NCBI GenBank assembly: GCA_046349875.1
Contig: JAXMBN010000012.1
Span: 1-64,000 of the forward strand
Reading direction: 5' to 3'
DNA length: 64,000 nt
Source of the DNA: JAXMBN01 sp046349875
GTDB lineage: Bacteria > Planctomycetota > Planctomycetia > Pirellulales > Pirellulaceae
Shown here: positions 9,416 through 19,065 of the stretch, piece by piece
Layout of the letters: each line of letters begins with the position of its first letter
Numbering within the stretch: position 1 is the stretch's first letter
Program-made: the position numbers and the translations under genes
The notes under the pieces: model-generated
What the model was told of the DNA's origin: nothing
What the model saw: the letters and a program-made list of their open reading frames with translations, nothing else
Database searches by the model: none

Positions 9416-10174
9416 TCACTCGTTTACATCCTTCATCCAGGCAGCCTGATCCTCTTCTGATAGGTAATCTACCGACCCATCAGATCGCAAGACTTGAGCG
9501 ATGACGCCTAGATGGATCTGTTTCTTCGTAGATGTTGAAATTGCGCGCTGATGGGCCTTCCAATCAGGGTCCTTGGGATCCATCCAACGGATCGTTTGAT
9601 CTTGATACGATTCCATGACCATCACACTTTCACGGGAGTCAAACTTATCATTCTTTTTATGCGAGCTAGACTCGTACTTTTGACTCCAAGCTTTCGAATC
9701 GAGAATGGCTTGATAAGTTGTGTGACCTTCTAAAAGTGGAGACTTAGTACATCGATAGACCTCTGGGCATTGAGCATGAAGAGGCTGATTGATCGGTGCA
9801 TCCCAAGGCTGGCTCAAATCGATGCGATCGTAAAGTGCTTTTTCTTCAAGATACGGAAGAATCAGGACGCGCCAACTATGAAGCGGCCTTCCCTCGGCAT
9901 CCTTGGTGACGATCGGAGGAAACGAACCATGGTCCGATCGATACTGATGCAATGCCAATCCAATTTGACTAAGATTGTGACGACAAATATTTGTACGAAT
10001 CCGGTGCGTTGGAACGCTCCGTCCGCCACTTATCGTTATTGCGATTAATACGAGTCCCACTGCAGTGAATATCAAGACGTTGATGACAGATCGAAGAAAC
10101 GAAGATTTCTTGGAAGCCTCGATCACCAAAGGCGAGACTGGTTCTTCATAAGGATTACTCGTTTCCGCGTTCAT
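9416..10174 (-). CDS. DUF1559 prepilin-like protein
   Basis: 252 aa. A short cytoplasmic leader (MNAETSNPYEEPVSPLV) and a membrane segment (about residues 30-48) precede the DUF1559 core. The core reads CRHNLSQIGLALHQYRSDHG, SWRVLILPYLEEKALYDRIDL and LRSDGSVDYLSEED. It is about half identical by eye to the neighbouring 8573-9286 protein, so the pair arose by tandem duplication. There is no classical FTLVELLVVIAI prepilin leader, unlike the third family member at 38182. Its start codon directly abuts a heptamer repeat array. Confidence 0.88.
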   Translation of the reverse strand: MNAETSNPYEEPVSPLVIEASKKSSFLRSVINVLIFTAVGLVLIAITISGGRSVPTHRIRTNICRHNLSQIGLALHQYRSDHGSFPPIVTKDAEGRPLHSWRVLILPYLEEKALYDRIDLSQPWDAPINQPLHAQCPEVYRCTKSPLLEGHTTYQAILDSKAWSQKYESSSHKKNDKFDSRESVMVMESYQDQTIRWMDPKDPDWKAHQRAISTSTKKQIHLGVIAQVLRSDGSVDYLSEEDQAAWMKDVNE

Positions 10175-10251
10175 CTACTCTCTACTCTCTACTCTCTACT
10201 CTCTACTCTAGCCTCTAGCCTCTAGCCTCTAGCCTCTAGCCTCTAGCCTCT
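10175..10251 (-). repeat. Heptamer tandem repeat array 1
   Basis: Eleven perfect 7-bp units with no spacer: five CTACTCT followed by six AGCCTCT (read on the plus strand). On the minus strand the array is purine-rich (AGAGTAG) and touches the ATG at 10174, so it fills the whole space between the stop at 10254 and that start. It therefore takes the place of the ribosome binding site. Confidence 0.95.
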
Positions 10252-10253
10252 CC

Positions 10254-10751
10254 TCAAAGCCTCTGCGTTGGATAGGCGATTTCAAATAATTCATTAAATT
10301 CGGAACGCAACATCTGCAACTGATCAGAACTCCAACTTTGACCGACGCGACTCATCAGATACAAAAGTCCAATACCGCCGATGGCCATTGGCGGAACCAT
10401 AAACCACCAAGTGAATTGACCAATCATCCAAAGAGCGATGCAGTACATCAAAGCAAAGAATGCTGAAAAGGCTAATGCCAAATACACTAAGCAGACCAGG
10501 GTCCAAATCTCTTGTCTTGGACCGAAGCGTCCTAATATGCGAGTCGTCCGTTCATCTCCTTCGAAATAGAGCGACAAATGGGGAGACCAACATCGCGTTT
10601 CTTGAGGTGGCACATGCAGCTCGGCATAGTTGCCAAACGTTAGACTTGTCGATTGCCAAGTCGAATTCTTTAAAGCCCCCTGAAATCGATCAAGCACCGT
10701 TGGCAACCCGACCGGCACTTCTAATTCAAATGTAGGACGCATTACCGACAT
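10254..10751 (-). CDS. Membrane protein of unknown function
   Basis: 165 aa from the ATG at 10751; the frame is open to 10901, but the leader there is not protein-like and GGGA lies about ten bases before 10751. The N-terminal half is soluble, with a Trp-rich centre. Two membrane segments follow at about residues 83-105 and 108-130 (LVCLVYLALAFSAFFALMYC, then WWFMVPPMAIGGIGLLYLM). A charged tail ends the protein. No family is recognised. The DUF1559 gene lies downstream across the repeat array. Confidence 0.6.
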   Translation of the reverse strand: MSVMRPTFELEVPVGLPTVLDRFQGALKNSTWQSTSLTFGNYAELHVPPQETRCWSPHLSLYFEGDERTTRILGRFGPRQEIWTLVCLVYLALAFSAFFALMYCIALWMIGQFTWWFMVPPMAIGGIGLLYLMSRVGQSWSSDQLQMLRSEFNELFEIAYPTQRL

Positions 10752-10968
10752 GACGAGATTCCCATGGAGAGAAAGAAGGGCTTCGTAAAGCAGCCCAAGG
10801 GAACGTACGACTTCGCCCTTTATTCTAAACGAAGCGCGGACCTGCAACCAACAGGCGGGTCTCCATTTGCACTCGCAAAACCCATTTTCTGAAACACCCA
10901 CTTCGCTCGTCGAACAAGCAACGCAATCGTTGTCGTTTCAATCCGTGCCTCTTCATGTGGCCAGCGTT

Positions 10969-12549
10969 TCATGGACCAGCTTCGGGAAACCTCGCAAGAT
11001 CGGGCTCTTTCGGATCTAAATCGGTTGGCAAGTACGAATAGAGCTGTGCATTCCTCAGCCAAAATCGGATCTTGACGTCGCTCTCCATTGCCTTCTTGGG
11101 CAGCTCCTTCTTGGTCCACGTCAAGGTATGACGAACAGCATCGCCTTCAAAGGCATGGCAGTCTTCCTTGCTGAATCCTTCGATCACACGATTCTTTCGA
11201 TCGAGTAACTCGGCGACAACACTACCACCTGGGGCCGTCTTGGCATTGATCCAAATCGATGGTGATCTCATCACTTCCCTGCGAGTTCGCAACCAGCCTT
11301 CTTTTTCGGTTTCCATGGAGCAGAATCCATCGAGACGAAGCTTGGCGAGTCCGATGCCCGCTTGGGCTCGCTTGTCATCATGAACTTCATCAGCCCCACC
11401 GTAGTAGAAATAGAGCTGATCCCCCATGACGATCGGTGCCTTGGCCGTAACGATCATGCCATCGTCCCATGCGTCTTTGGGACCCAACGGAAGGAACTCA
11501 TCCCGTTGTTTGGGGCGAGTCCAATTCACCATATCCCACGACCAGGCAAGCTGCACCTCCATCTTGCGCGAGGAATCGGCTTGCGCTTCATGAAGCTTCG
11601 GGATCGAGTATTCTCCGTGCCGGAAATAGCGAGCTCGATACATCCACGGCAGACCAATATACATACCCTGATAGGCAAACACCGGCATGCCATAGATCTG
11701 CGTATCATCTGGGTCGAGATCATCGGCCACAAAGATCGGACCATCGTAAAGCTTGTGCCATGACTCCCCATCCTGCGAGAGAGCCAAACCTACAGCGCGG
11801 CCGCGGCGATTTCTCGTTTTCCAAGTGCAATAGTAACGCTGAGCGTAAGGATCCCAACCAAAGTTGACCACATCCGAACTCGAAAACAAACCTTTCGATT
11901 CGGCATATCGCCAATGGAGTCCATCGGCCGAGTAAGCAACTCGTGGTTGACTCACGCTTCCATCGTACCCATAGAGAACATATCTTCGACGAGGATCAAC
12001 CTGCGTTCCTCGGTCGATCACGCTTGGATTGTGGCAATGTCCGCCGGTCCGATTCGCATCCAAGTCCGAAACCACAAAGTTGGTCGCTTGGCCTTCATAA
12101 GAGATCACATTCTGTACCACTTTTGTCCATTGGATGCCGTCTTGCGATTCGGCATACCCAACGTGATTTCCTTCGTGCAGGACTTGGTACCACATCCGCA
12201 AAAGGTTTCCTTCACGAAGAATCGAACCGTAAACATAGGGTCCGGTGATTGCCGCTTTCCCTTCCCAGGGTCGGTCCGCTTTGAGGATGGGATTTCCTTC
12301 GAACTTCTGAGCTGAATGAAAGACCTTGCGAAGGCCCATCTGCTCTTCGATCACTGCCCCATCCAAAAACAGACGACGCCAAGGCCCCTTGCTCGATCCA
12401 GATAGCGACTGCCAATCAAGATCCATCTTCGTTTCAGAATTTAGCTCATCGACTCCCCAAGCCACTCGACCGGAAGCCCATCCCAATAGCCCAAATCCGA
12501 GCGAGCATTTCACAAAATGACGGCGATACGCGAATGAGGTTGAATGCAT
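10969..12549 (-). CDS. Exported beta-propeller protein, glycosidase-like
   Basis: 526 aa. It starts with a twin-arginine-like leader (RRHFVKCSLGFGLLGWAS) and a signal cleavage region near residue 32. The body has repeated propeller strands of the GH32/GH43/GH68 clan type: LRMWYQ, VGYAESQDGIQWTK, RVAYSADGLHWR, VGLALSQDGESWHK and VQLAWSWDMVNWTR, each with the S-x-D-G-x-x-W pattern of five-bladed propeller glycosidases. Catalytic acidic residues cannot be assigned safely. Planctomycetes hold many such unclassified proteins. It lies downstream of the DUF1501 and DUF1549/1553 genes on the same strand, separated by heptamer array 2. Confidence 0.75.
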   Translation of the reverse strand: MHSTSFAYRRHFVKCSLGFGLLGWASGRVAWGVDELNSETKMDLDWQSLSGSSKGPWRRLFLDGAVIEEQMGLRKVFHSAQKFEGNPILKADRPWEGKAAITGPYVYGSILREGNLLRMWYQVLHEGNHVGYAESQDGIQWTKVVQNVISYEGQATNFVVSDLDANRTGGHCHNPSVIDRGTQVDPRRRYVLYGYDGSVSQPRVAYSADGLHWRYAESKGLFSSSDVVNFGWDPYAQRYYCTWKTRNRRGRAVGLALSQDGESWHKLYDGPIFVADDLDPDDTQIYGMPVFAYQGMYIGLPWMYRARYFRHGEYSIPKLHEAQADSSRKMEVQLAWSWDMVNWTRPKQRDEFLPLGPKDAWDDGMIVTAKAPIVMGDQLYFYYGGADEVHDDKRAQAGIGLAKLRLDGFCSMETEKEGWLRTRREVMRSPSIWINAKTAPGGSVVAELLDRKNRVIEGFSKEDCHAFEGDAVRHTLTWTKKELPKKAMESDVKIRFWLRNAQLYSYLPTDLDPKEPDLARFPEAGP

Positions 12550-12647
12550 GGGAGTGGCACGAGGCGAGTAACTAGTGGCGGGCGAAGGACAGAGGTAAGG
12601 GTATCATACCATGCTTCGCCAAGCCACCGAAATCATCGCCACGATCT

Positions 12648-12731
12648 CTAGTCTCTAGTCTCTAGTCTCTAGCCCCTAGCCCCTAGTCCCTAGTCCCTAG
12701 CCTCTAGCCTCTAGCCTCTAGCCTCTAGCCT
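12648..12731 (-). repeat. Heptamer tandem repeat array 2
   Basis: Twelve 7-bp units in one phase: CTAGTCT x3, CTAGCCC x2, CTAGTCC x2, CTAGCCT x5. The array ends two bases from the stop codon (12734-12736) of the minus-strand DUF1501 gene. It belongs to the same family as array 1, at a similar place between two minus-strand genes. Confidence 0.95.
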
Positions 12732-12733
12732 CT

Positions 12734-14029
12734 CTACGCCAACAACTTTTTAATCGCTTCCCCGCCGCCGCCAATCTTGAAAGGTCGACCGTTTGGAGCA
12801 TGAAACTCGCGGTCGGTTGGAATACCAGCGGCCTGAGCGATGGTGGTGTTGAAATCGGCAATCGAGACACCATCGCTTGCAACGGTACGAGCATCTTGAT
12901 CGGAAGCACCATAGACTTGTCCTCCACGAATTCCCGCGCCCGCCAAAACACAGGAGAAGACGGCAGGGTGGTGATCGCGCCCGGCATTTTCGTTGATAGT
13001 GGGAGTACGACCAAACTCGGTCGCCAAGACCACCATCGTCGATTGCAACAAACCTGATGCTTTCAGATCTTTGAGAAGATTGCTGAGCCCCTTATCGAGT
13101 TCCTTGGCTTTGTTGGGAAGGTCATTAAAGATTTGTTGATGCATATCCCAACCACCGAGTTCCACTTCGACGAATCGGACGCCTCCTTCGACCAAACGTC
13201 GTGCGAGCAAACAAGCTTGACCGAATCGCGTCGTACCATAAGCCTCGCGTACTTTCTCGGGTTCTTCGGCGATATTGAAGGCTTTGAGTTCTTTACTGCC
13301 AATCAACCGCACCGCCTCGCGATACATTTGCGTATACGTGTCCACTTCCGTACCCGCAAACTTCGATCGGAAGTCATCGTCGATTCTTCCGGCAAGAATC
13401 AAACGGCGTTTGAAGTTCGCCTCCGAGAGATAGCTAGGCGACTTGATATTCTCGAGTCCCTTTGCGGGATCGGCGATGGGGACCGGAGTGACCGACGGAT
13501 CCAAAAATCCATTTCCGGGATGGTCGTTGGCATTGCCGATCAGTACATTTCCGGGAAGATCCTTACTGATCTTTCCCATGGCATGCAACGCCCAGGCTCC
13601 CAACGCCGGATGTCGAATGCTGTTGATCTCTTTGTAGCTCGTCCGCATCAAGTACATACCTTGTTCGTGAGCCCCTGTCTCGGTGTTGACCGATCGGATC
13701 ACGGCGAGATCCTCTGATAGATCGGCCAATTGAGCTAACGATTCGCCAAATTGCACACCTGGAGTTTTCGTGGCGATGGCTTTGGTATTCCCTTGGACTT
13801 CCCGTCCTGGCTTGGGATCAAACGTATCGAGGTGACTCATCGCACCTTGCATGGTCAGGAAGATGATGTGTTTGGCTTTGCCTGCAGCTTTACTTTGATT
13901 GGCAGCTAACAACGATTCAGCAAAACCCGGAATGACGGTAACGCCGAGCAGTCCCGCCGACATCCGCCCCATCCATTCGCGTCGAGCCATGGATGCATCG
14001 AGCCATACTTGGGATGATTTTGTTGCCAT
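12734..14029 (-). CDS. DUF1501 family protein
   Basis: 431 aa. A Tat-like leader ARREWMGRMSAGLLGV is followed by the family segments LTMQGAMSHLDTFDPKPG, CLLARRLVEGGVRFVEV, GGWDMHQ, LATEFGRTP and GRDHHPAVFSCVLAGAG. The C-terminus reads FNTTIAQAAGIPTDREF. It belongs to the DUF1501 subgroup paired with short DUF1549/1553 proteins lacking a cytochrome domain. The partner gene ends 75 bases upstream on the same strand, so a two-gene operon is likely. Confidence 0.92.
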   Translation of the reverse strand: MATKSSQVWLDASMARREWMGRMSAGLLGVTVIPGFAESLLAANQSKAAGKAKHIIFLTMQGAMSHLDTFDPKPGREVQGNTKAIATKTPGVQFGESLAQLADLSEDLAVIRSVNTETGAHEQGMYLMRTSYKEINSIRHPALGAWALHAMGKISKDLPGNVLIGNANDHPGNGFLDPSVTPVPIADPAKGLENIKSPSYLSEANFKRRLILAGRIDDDFRSKFAGTEVDTYTQMYREAVRLIGSKELKAFNIAEEPEKVREAYGTTRFGQACLLARRLVEGGVRFVEVELGGWDMHQQIFNDLPNKAKELDKGLSNLLKDLKASGLLQSTMVVLATEFGRTPTINENAGRDHHPAVFSCVLAGAGIRGGQVYGASDQDARTVASDGVSIADFNTTIAQAAGIPTDREFHAPNGRPFKIGGGGEAIKKLLA

Positions 14030-14103
14030 AGCCTGCTGACTTTCCTTAAGGATGTAATAACAAATGGCTGAGTCGACTGTAAGACACGTTGTGAAACGAG
14101 ACT

Positions 14104-16053
14104 TTATTGAATAAAGATAAACTCACGAGTATTGAGCAAAGCCCAAATAACATTGCCATAGCCTGCTTCAGGCCTTTCAGCATTTTTGATTTCGGTCTGC
14201 GCTAATTCACGGTCGGTCGAGTTGGGGCGATGCGACAGGATGGTGACGAAGATCACATCCACTGCCTTGGATGGGCCAGCCATCACCACGTTGTCGTAGA
14301 TGACCGAACCTTTCTCCAAAAGAATGTGTGTGATGGGACCGTTGAACATGGTTAGGATTTGTGGAATCGTGGCCGCAGTGCTGCTCGCCTCGATAGCCTG
14401 CCGATCACTCTGCCCAAACTGGCGCAAGAAATGACCCAAAGGCACAGGCGTAGGAATCTCGCTGGCTCTCACCAACAACTGTCCTTTGAATCCACAAAGC
14501 TTTTGGATATTGGCGTTGTATTTGCCAGGAAAATAGGTCTCAGAATACTCAGCGTGAACTTTTTCTACCTCATCGAGCTTGGCGTTGGCCAGATCGATAT
14601 TGACCGTCTTGGCAATCTCTTGGGCCGAAGGCCGCTGGTAACTCCAAGGGTTGTAAGCGACGAGCGTTAACAGCGAATCCCATAGCTGTTCGGCAGTCAT
14701 ACGTCGCAAGGTTGGCGAGGGAAATCGATAGGGCTTTCCTTCCGATGCATCGTAGACAGTGGCTTGCTTCTGATACGCTTTGGTATAGGCGATGACTCGA
14801 ACCAATTCGCGAACATCATAGTTCAAACGAATGACTTCATCCGTTAAATGTTCAAGCAGCTCAGGGTTCGTTGGTGGATTGTTCTTTCGAAAATCGTCTA
14901 CTGGTTCAACGATGCCTACTCCCATCATCTTTTGCCACATTCGGTTGGCGATATTCCGCGCGAACTGACGATTGGAACGCCCGGCAATCCAAGCAGCAAA
15001 TTGTTCACGAGGCGCAGCTTTCTCGGCCGTAGCGGGGATCTCTCCCCACAACACTTTGGCTTTGACGACTTGATTCGGCTTGGCATCCGAATACGCATAA
15101 TCATGAGGCAACTTCAAGTCGCGTTTGGCATAACGAACGGCGAACTGATTCGCCCGAATCATTTGTTGAAGCGATCCGCTAACCTTTCCATCCGGTGTTT
15201 TTGCCTGAGCGTCTTTGATCAATTGATTAATTGGATTGCCACCTTTGAATTCGGGATCACCACCACCTAATCGTGTCCTGGTTCCTGAAGTGTAGGCAGC
15301 GAGTTCGTAAAACTGCTTTTGGGTCCAAATGTCAAAAGGGTGATCGTGACATTGAGCACAACCGATTTGCGTTCCCAAAAAAACGCGGACGGTGTTGTCG
15401 ATGTAAGGCAAGGGCATCCCATCGTCGCGAATCTGAAACCCTACGGCTGGGTTTTCCCAGATTTTACCTTCAGCCGTAAGCATCTCATGCACCCATTTGT
15501 CGTAGGGCTTGTTCTCGCGGATGCAATCTTTGACGTAGGTCAAATAGGGATCCATAATCACGTTGGGCTGGGGTCGTTCACACAGTCTTAAGATGTCGGC
15601 CCAATAGTTATAAAAATGGCTAACGTAATCGGGGCTCTCCAACATGGAATCGATGAGTTCGGGTCGCTTCTCTTTGGTCTTGGAACCGATGAAATTCATC
15701 GCTTCAAAATAGGTTGGAATGCGTCCACCCAACTCCAAATAAATACGCCTCAGGAATTGTTCGTCCTTGAGATTGGGACTCGCAGGAACTTCGTACTTGG
15801 CCCAACTCGCCTCCAGCAACGCATCGATCTTGGCCGCAGCTTCCTCGACTTGGCTCCGTTTGCCTCGATCCACAGGAGCGACCTTCATAACCTTTTCGGT
15901 CGGAGTCTTGAGCACCGCAGGGGGAAGCTTGATGGGCTCATTCTTAGGTGGTGCCGGTTTCTTGTTCGATCCTTTCGATTGCCCCCATGCCGTTGCGCCT
16001 TGGCATGCGAGCCCCAGTCCCAATGAACAAACCAATATGAGACGGATGTTCAT
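14104..16053 (-). CDS. DUF1549/DUF1553 domain protein, no N-terminal cytochrome domain
   Basis: 649 aa from the ATG at 16053, chosen because GGAGAAAAAGG sits directly before it and a signal peptide follows (residues 1-25, ending AWGQ). DUF1549 covers about 70-270, with FLRRIYLELGGRIPT and the CAQCHDHPFDIWTQ motif. DUF1553 covers about 385-640 (FARNIANRMWQKMMGVGIVEPVDDF). Unlike the other two members in this window it has no PSCyt1 cytochrome domain at its N-terminus. It is probably periplasmic and is co-transcribed with the DUF1501 gene downstream. Confidence 0.9.
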   Translation of the reverse strand: MNIRLILVCSLGLGLACQGATAWGQSKGSNKKPAPPKNEPIKLPPAVLKTPTEKVMKVAPVDRGKRSQVEEAAAKIDALLEASWAKYEVPASPNLKDEQFLRRIYLELGGRIPTYFEAMNFIGSKTKEKRPELIDSMLESPDYVSHFYNYWADILRLCERPQPNVIMDPYLTYVKDCIRENKPYDKWVHEMLTAEGKIWENPAVGFQIRDDGMPLPYIDNTVRVFLGTQIGCAQCHDHPFDIWTQKQFYELAAYTSGTRTRLGGGDPEFKGGNPINQLIKDAQAKTPDGKVSGSLQQMIRANQFAVRYAKRDLKLPHDYAYSDAKPNQVVKAKVLWGEIPATAEKAAPREQFAAWIAGRSNRQFARNIANRMWQKMMGVGIVEPVDDFRKNNPPTNPELLEHLTDEVIRLNYDVRELVRVIAYTKAYQKQATVYDASEGKPYRFPSPTLRRMTAEQLWDSLLTLVAYNPWSYQRPSAQEIAKTVNIDLANAKLDEVEKVHAEYSETYFPGKYNANIQKLCGFKGQLLVRASEIPTPVPLGHFLRQFGQSDRQAIEASSTAATIPQILTMFNGPITHILLEKGSVIYDNVVMAGPSKAVDVIFVTILSHRPNSTDRELAQTEIKNAERPEAGYGNVIWALLNTREFIFIQ

Positions 16054-16305
16054 CCTTTTTCTCCGGTTGGATTCGAGAAACCTACCCATCGAAACCAGTC
16101 CATGTTGACTCGTTGGATCGGCAAAGAAGAGCATTAGACGAGAATAGTACGGCGCTTTAAAAGAGAATGGCCTACCCATTCATTGTACTCAAAAAAACAG
16201 TCGATTCCCCCTCCCTAGCGAAGGGAATCCGAGCGACCCACCAAGCCGTGCGTTACAATGCACCTTTCCCTCCTGATCCATCCTCCCACCCACCGGAGAC
16301 ATACG

Positions 16306-17244
16306 ATGTTCGCGACATTGTCTCGTATCGCCATCGGCTTCAAACGTCGGTCCCGCATCTTCACCGCAACGCTCCTTGGTCTGGGTCTTCTCGGGATTGG
16401 CCACCAACCCCTTCGAGCCCAAGATCAACCTTCGATTCCAGCCACGCACAACCAAATCGCTTACGTCCCCAATGGCCATGAGCGTCAAGTTCTCGATATC
16501 TACGTTCCACCCAACGCTAAGAATGCACCTGTCGTTTTTTGGATACATGGAGGCGGCTGGCAAGCTGGTGACAAGACCAGTGTCCAGCTCAAACCCAAGC
16601 TCTTCACCGACCTCGGCATGGTCTTTGTTTCCACGAACTATCGACTCCTTCCTCAAGTGGAAATGGAGAGCATCATCGAAGATATCGCCAAGTCGCTCGC
16701 CTGGACCCATTCCTACATTGGTCCGTACGGAGGTGACCCGAAACGCATTTTCGTCATGGGCCATTCGGCCGGTGCACAACTGGCGGCCCTCATTTGCACT
16801 GACCATCGCTATTTAGCCAAAGAGGGCATGACCTTGGAACACTTGATCGGATGCGTTCCGGTCGATGGAGATACGTATGATGTCCCAGCCATCATCGAGA
16901 CCGCAGAGACGAGAAGGCGAGTCCATGGTCAGCCGCAAGCCAAGGTAGGCCATCGTGAAAAGTTTGGGAATGATCCTGCCAAGCACAAGAATTTTTCCGC
17001 AGTGAATCACATCACTTCTGGAAAGAACATCCCTCCCTTCCTCGTTCTCTATGTCGCCGATCATCCTGACAATTCGGCTCAAGCTCAGCGCTTGGGAATG
17101 GCTCTTAAAGATGCCAATATTCAATACAAACTAATCGGTGGTAAAGAAACCAATCACACCCGCATCAATGCGGAACTTGGCAAGCAAGGAGATCCCGTCA
17201 CCCAGGAGCTGCTTGCATTTGTCGAAACCTGTCTCAAAAAGTAA
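16306..17244 (+). CDS. Secreted alpha/beta-hydrolase, esterase/lipase type
   Basis: 312 aa from the ATG at 16306, preceded by CCGGAGACATACG. A basic N-terminus and a membrane-like signal (residues 18-38) lead to the hydrolase. It shows the oxyanion motif HGGG at 81-84 and the nucleophile elbow GHSAG with Ser154. A late His (NHTRIN) probably completes the triad. It resembles the hormone-sensitive-lipase/BD-FAE group of carboxylesterases. Planctomycetes often place these next to polysaccharide genes, which suggests removal of acetyl or feruloyl groups, but the substrate is not shown. It is divergent from the DUF1549 gene. Confidence 0.9.
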   Translation: MFATLSRIAIGFKRRSRIFTATLLGLGLLGIGHQPLRAQDQPSIPATHNQIAYVPNGHERQVLDIYVPPNAKNAPVVFWIHGGGWQAGDKTSVQLKPKLFTDLGMVFVSTNYRLLPQVEMESIIEDIAKSLAWTHSYIGPYGGDPKRIFVMGHSAGAQLAALICTDHRYLAKEGMTLEHLIGCVPVDGDTYDVPAIIETAETRRRVHGQPQAKVGHREKFGNDPAKHKNFSAVNHITSGKNIPPFLVLYVADHPDNSAQAQRLGMALKDANIQYKLIGGKETNHTRINAELGKQGDPVTQELLAFVETCLKK

Positions 17245-17349
17245 GGATCATATCGATACGATTTCGCATCGATGTATTCAACACCCAATACTTCGTCGCT
17301 TCCTTCCTGAAACTCGCCCTTCCATTTTACGATTCACAGAGAACCCTCG

Positions 17350-18592
17350 ATGAGAATTTGGATTTTCGTTGCTTGCTTGTTCGCCACGGTTTCCTCGCCG
17401 CTCGCGGCGCAAAACAATCCACCGGAACGTTGGTGGAAAGGAAACCTCCACACCCATTCCCTATGGAGTGACGGTGATGATTTTCCCGAAATGATCGCTT
17501 CCTGGTACGCCGATCAAGGATACAACTTCTTGGCTTTATCGGATCACAACGTTCTCAGCCAAGGCATGCGTTGGATGAAGTATGACAGTATCAAGGCTCG
17601 CGGCGGGGATGAGATCTTCGAAAAGTATCTCAAACGATTCGGACCAAGCTGGGTCGAAACCCGGGGAGAGCAGGGGACACCAAAGTTCGAAGTGAGACTT
17701 AAACCACTCGATGAATTCCGAGGACTCGTCGAGCAGCGAGGACAATTCTTGATGATTCAAGGAGAAGAGGTCTCCGACAAGTTCGAAAAGAAACCGGTCC
17801 ATATCAATGCGACCAATCTCGCCGAATTGATTCAACCACTCGGTGGCAATTCTGTTCGCGAGGTGATGCAAAACAATCTTCGCTCCATTCTTGAACAAGA
17901 GAAGCGGTTGGGACGAGAGATGCTCCCACACCTCAATCACCCAAACTTTCAATGGGGCATCACCTACGAAGACATGGCTGCGGTTGTGTCTGAGCGATTC
18001 TTCGAAGTCTACAACGGTCACCCTTCGATCAATCACCTGGGAGACAAAGAACACCCGAGCATTGAAGCGATGTGGGATCTGGCGAATGCCATTCGACTCA
18101 CCGTGCTGGAAGCGCCCTTTGCTTGGCATCGGAACCGATGATAGCCATGAATATCACGGCAAGCCTGGCGCAAGACCTGGCAGAGGATGGACCATGGTTC
18201 GCTCCAAGTTCTTGACACCGGAACATTTGATTCGCGCGATGAAAGCTGGCGAGTGCTATGCATCCAGTGGCGTCAGCTTGGAAGACGTTCGCTTTGATGC
18301 CGAAAAACGAACATTGACCGTCGCGGTTCTTCCCGAGAAAGATGCGACCTATCGCATCGATTTCATCGCCACACTCAAAAACACAAACGAAAAAGAACTG
18401 CCCACGAAGGAAAATACAGGCAAGGTCGTTGCAAGCGTAGAAGGAACCCGAGGAGTTTACGCCATGAAAGGAAATGAACTCTACGTTCGAGCCTTGGTGA
18501 CAAGCAGTCTTCCACCGAAGGATCCCGTTTGGGATGAACAAAAACAACAAGCCTGGACTCAGCCCGTCGGTTATCCCGACTTCAAGAATTGA
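17350..18592 (+). pseudogene. Exported PHP-domain protein, one frameshift
   Basis: A signal peptide (ending LAAQ) is followed by NLHTHSLWSDG (His34, His36), the first metal motif of PHP-type phosphoesterases. SDHNVLS, a Glu in QGEEV and LNHPNFQWG follow. The frame ends at 18141, but the conserved continuation LGIGTDDSHEYHG, with the last metal ligands, is in the next frame and runs to 18592. The switch lies between about 18100 and 18122, so a one-base insertion (or two-base deletion) splits the gene. The second part ends in a beta-rich domain (about 120 residues). PHP proteins usually cleave phosphoesters; this secreted type has unknown substrates. It may be intact in the organism if the indel is a read error. 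Confidence 0.85.
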
Positions 18593-18602
18593 TCAGGTGA
18601 AG

Positions 18603-18720
18603 GTCAGCAAAGGACAGTCTTCATAACAACCCGATGCGTCAGCAAGGGACGGTCTTCATCACAACCCGATGCGTCAGCAAGGAACGGTCTTCATCACAAC
18701 CCGATGCGTCAGCAAGGGAC
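18603..18720 (+). repeat. 35-bp direct repeat, 3.4 copies
   Basis: Exact 35-base period: copies at 18603-18637, 18638-18672 and 18673-18707 and a partial one at 18708-18720. Each begins GTCAGCAAGGGACGG and ends TCACAACCCGATGC, with one to four differences between copies. There is no spacer, so this is not a CRISPR array. Confidence 0.95.
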
Positions 18721-18751
18721 AACTCGAAGAAGCCAAAAACACTGCAAAAGT

Positions 18752-18825
18752 CCGTCCCTTGCTGACGCTTCGGGTTGTGATAATACTCAATCGCGCAACG
18801 TCAAAACCGACGCATCGGGCTGTGA
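18752..18825 (-). repeat. Inverted copies of the 35-bp repeat
   Basis: 18752-18781 is a nearly full copy in the opposite orientation (CCGTCCCTTGCTGACGCTTC, then GGGTTGTGAT). A shorter inverted piece, GACGCATCGGGCTGTGA, lies at 18809-18825. With the direct copies these can form long hairpins, like REP-type elements. Confidence 0.85.
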
Positions 18826-19065
18826 AACGACATGAAAGCACTCTCAACTTTCGGGAATGGAACAATCAATTTGTTGAAAAATAGAAAAGTTCCCACGTGC
18901 ATTCACCCTGAACCCGTTGGGAAAGAATGCCTCTTTCTCTAAACTAGTCGCAACGATGCCTGCGGCGCTTGTTTCTGATTTCGAAATGCAACCCCGCAAG
19001 GTCTCGCGACAAAGATTTCACGAATTGCATTTCGCCCTTTGAATGGCCTAGATGGTTAGGAAACC

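Noticed and set aside
18603..18825. CRISPR array
   Set aside because: Units are contiguous at exactly 35 bases with no spacers, and some copies are inverted; no cas genes are present.
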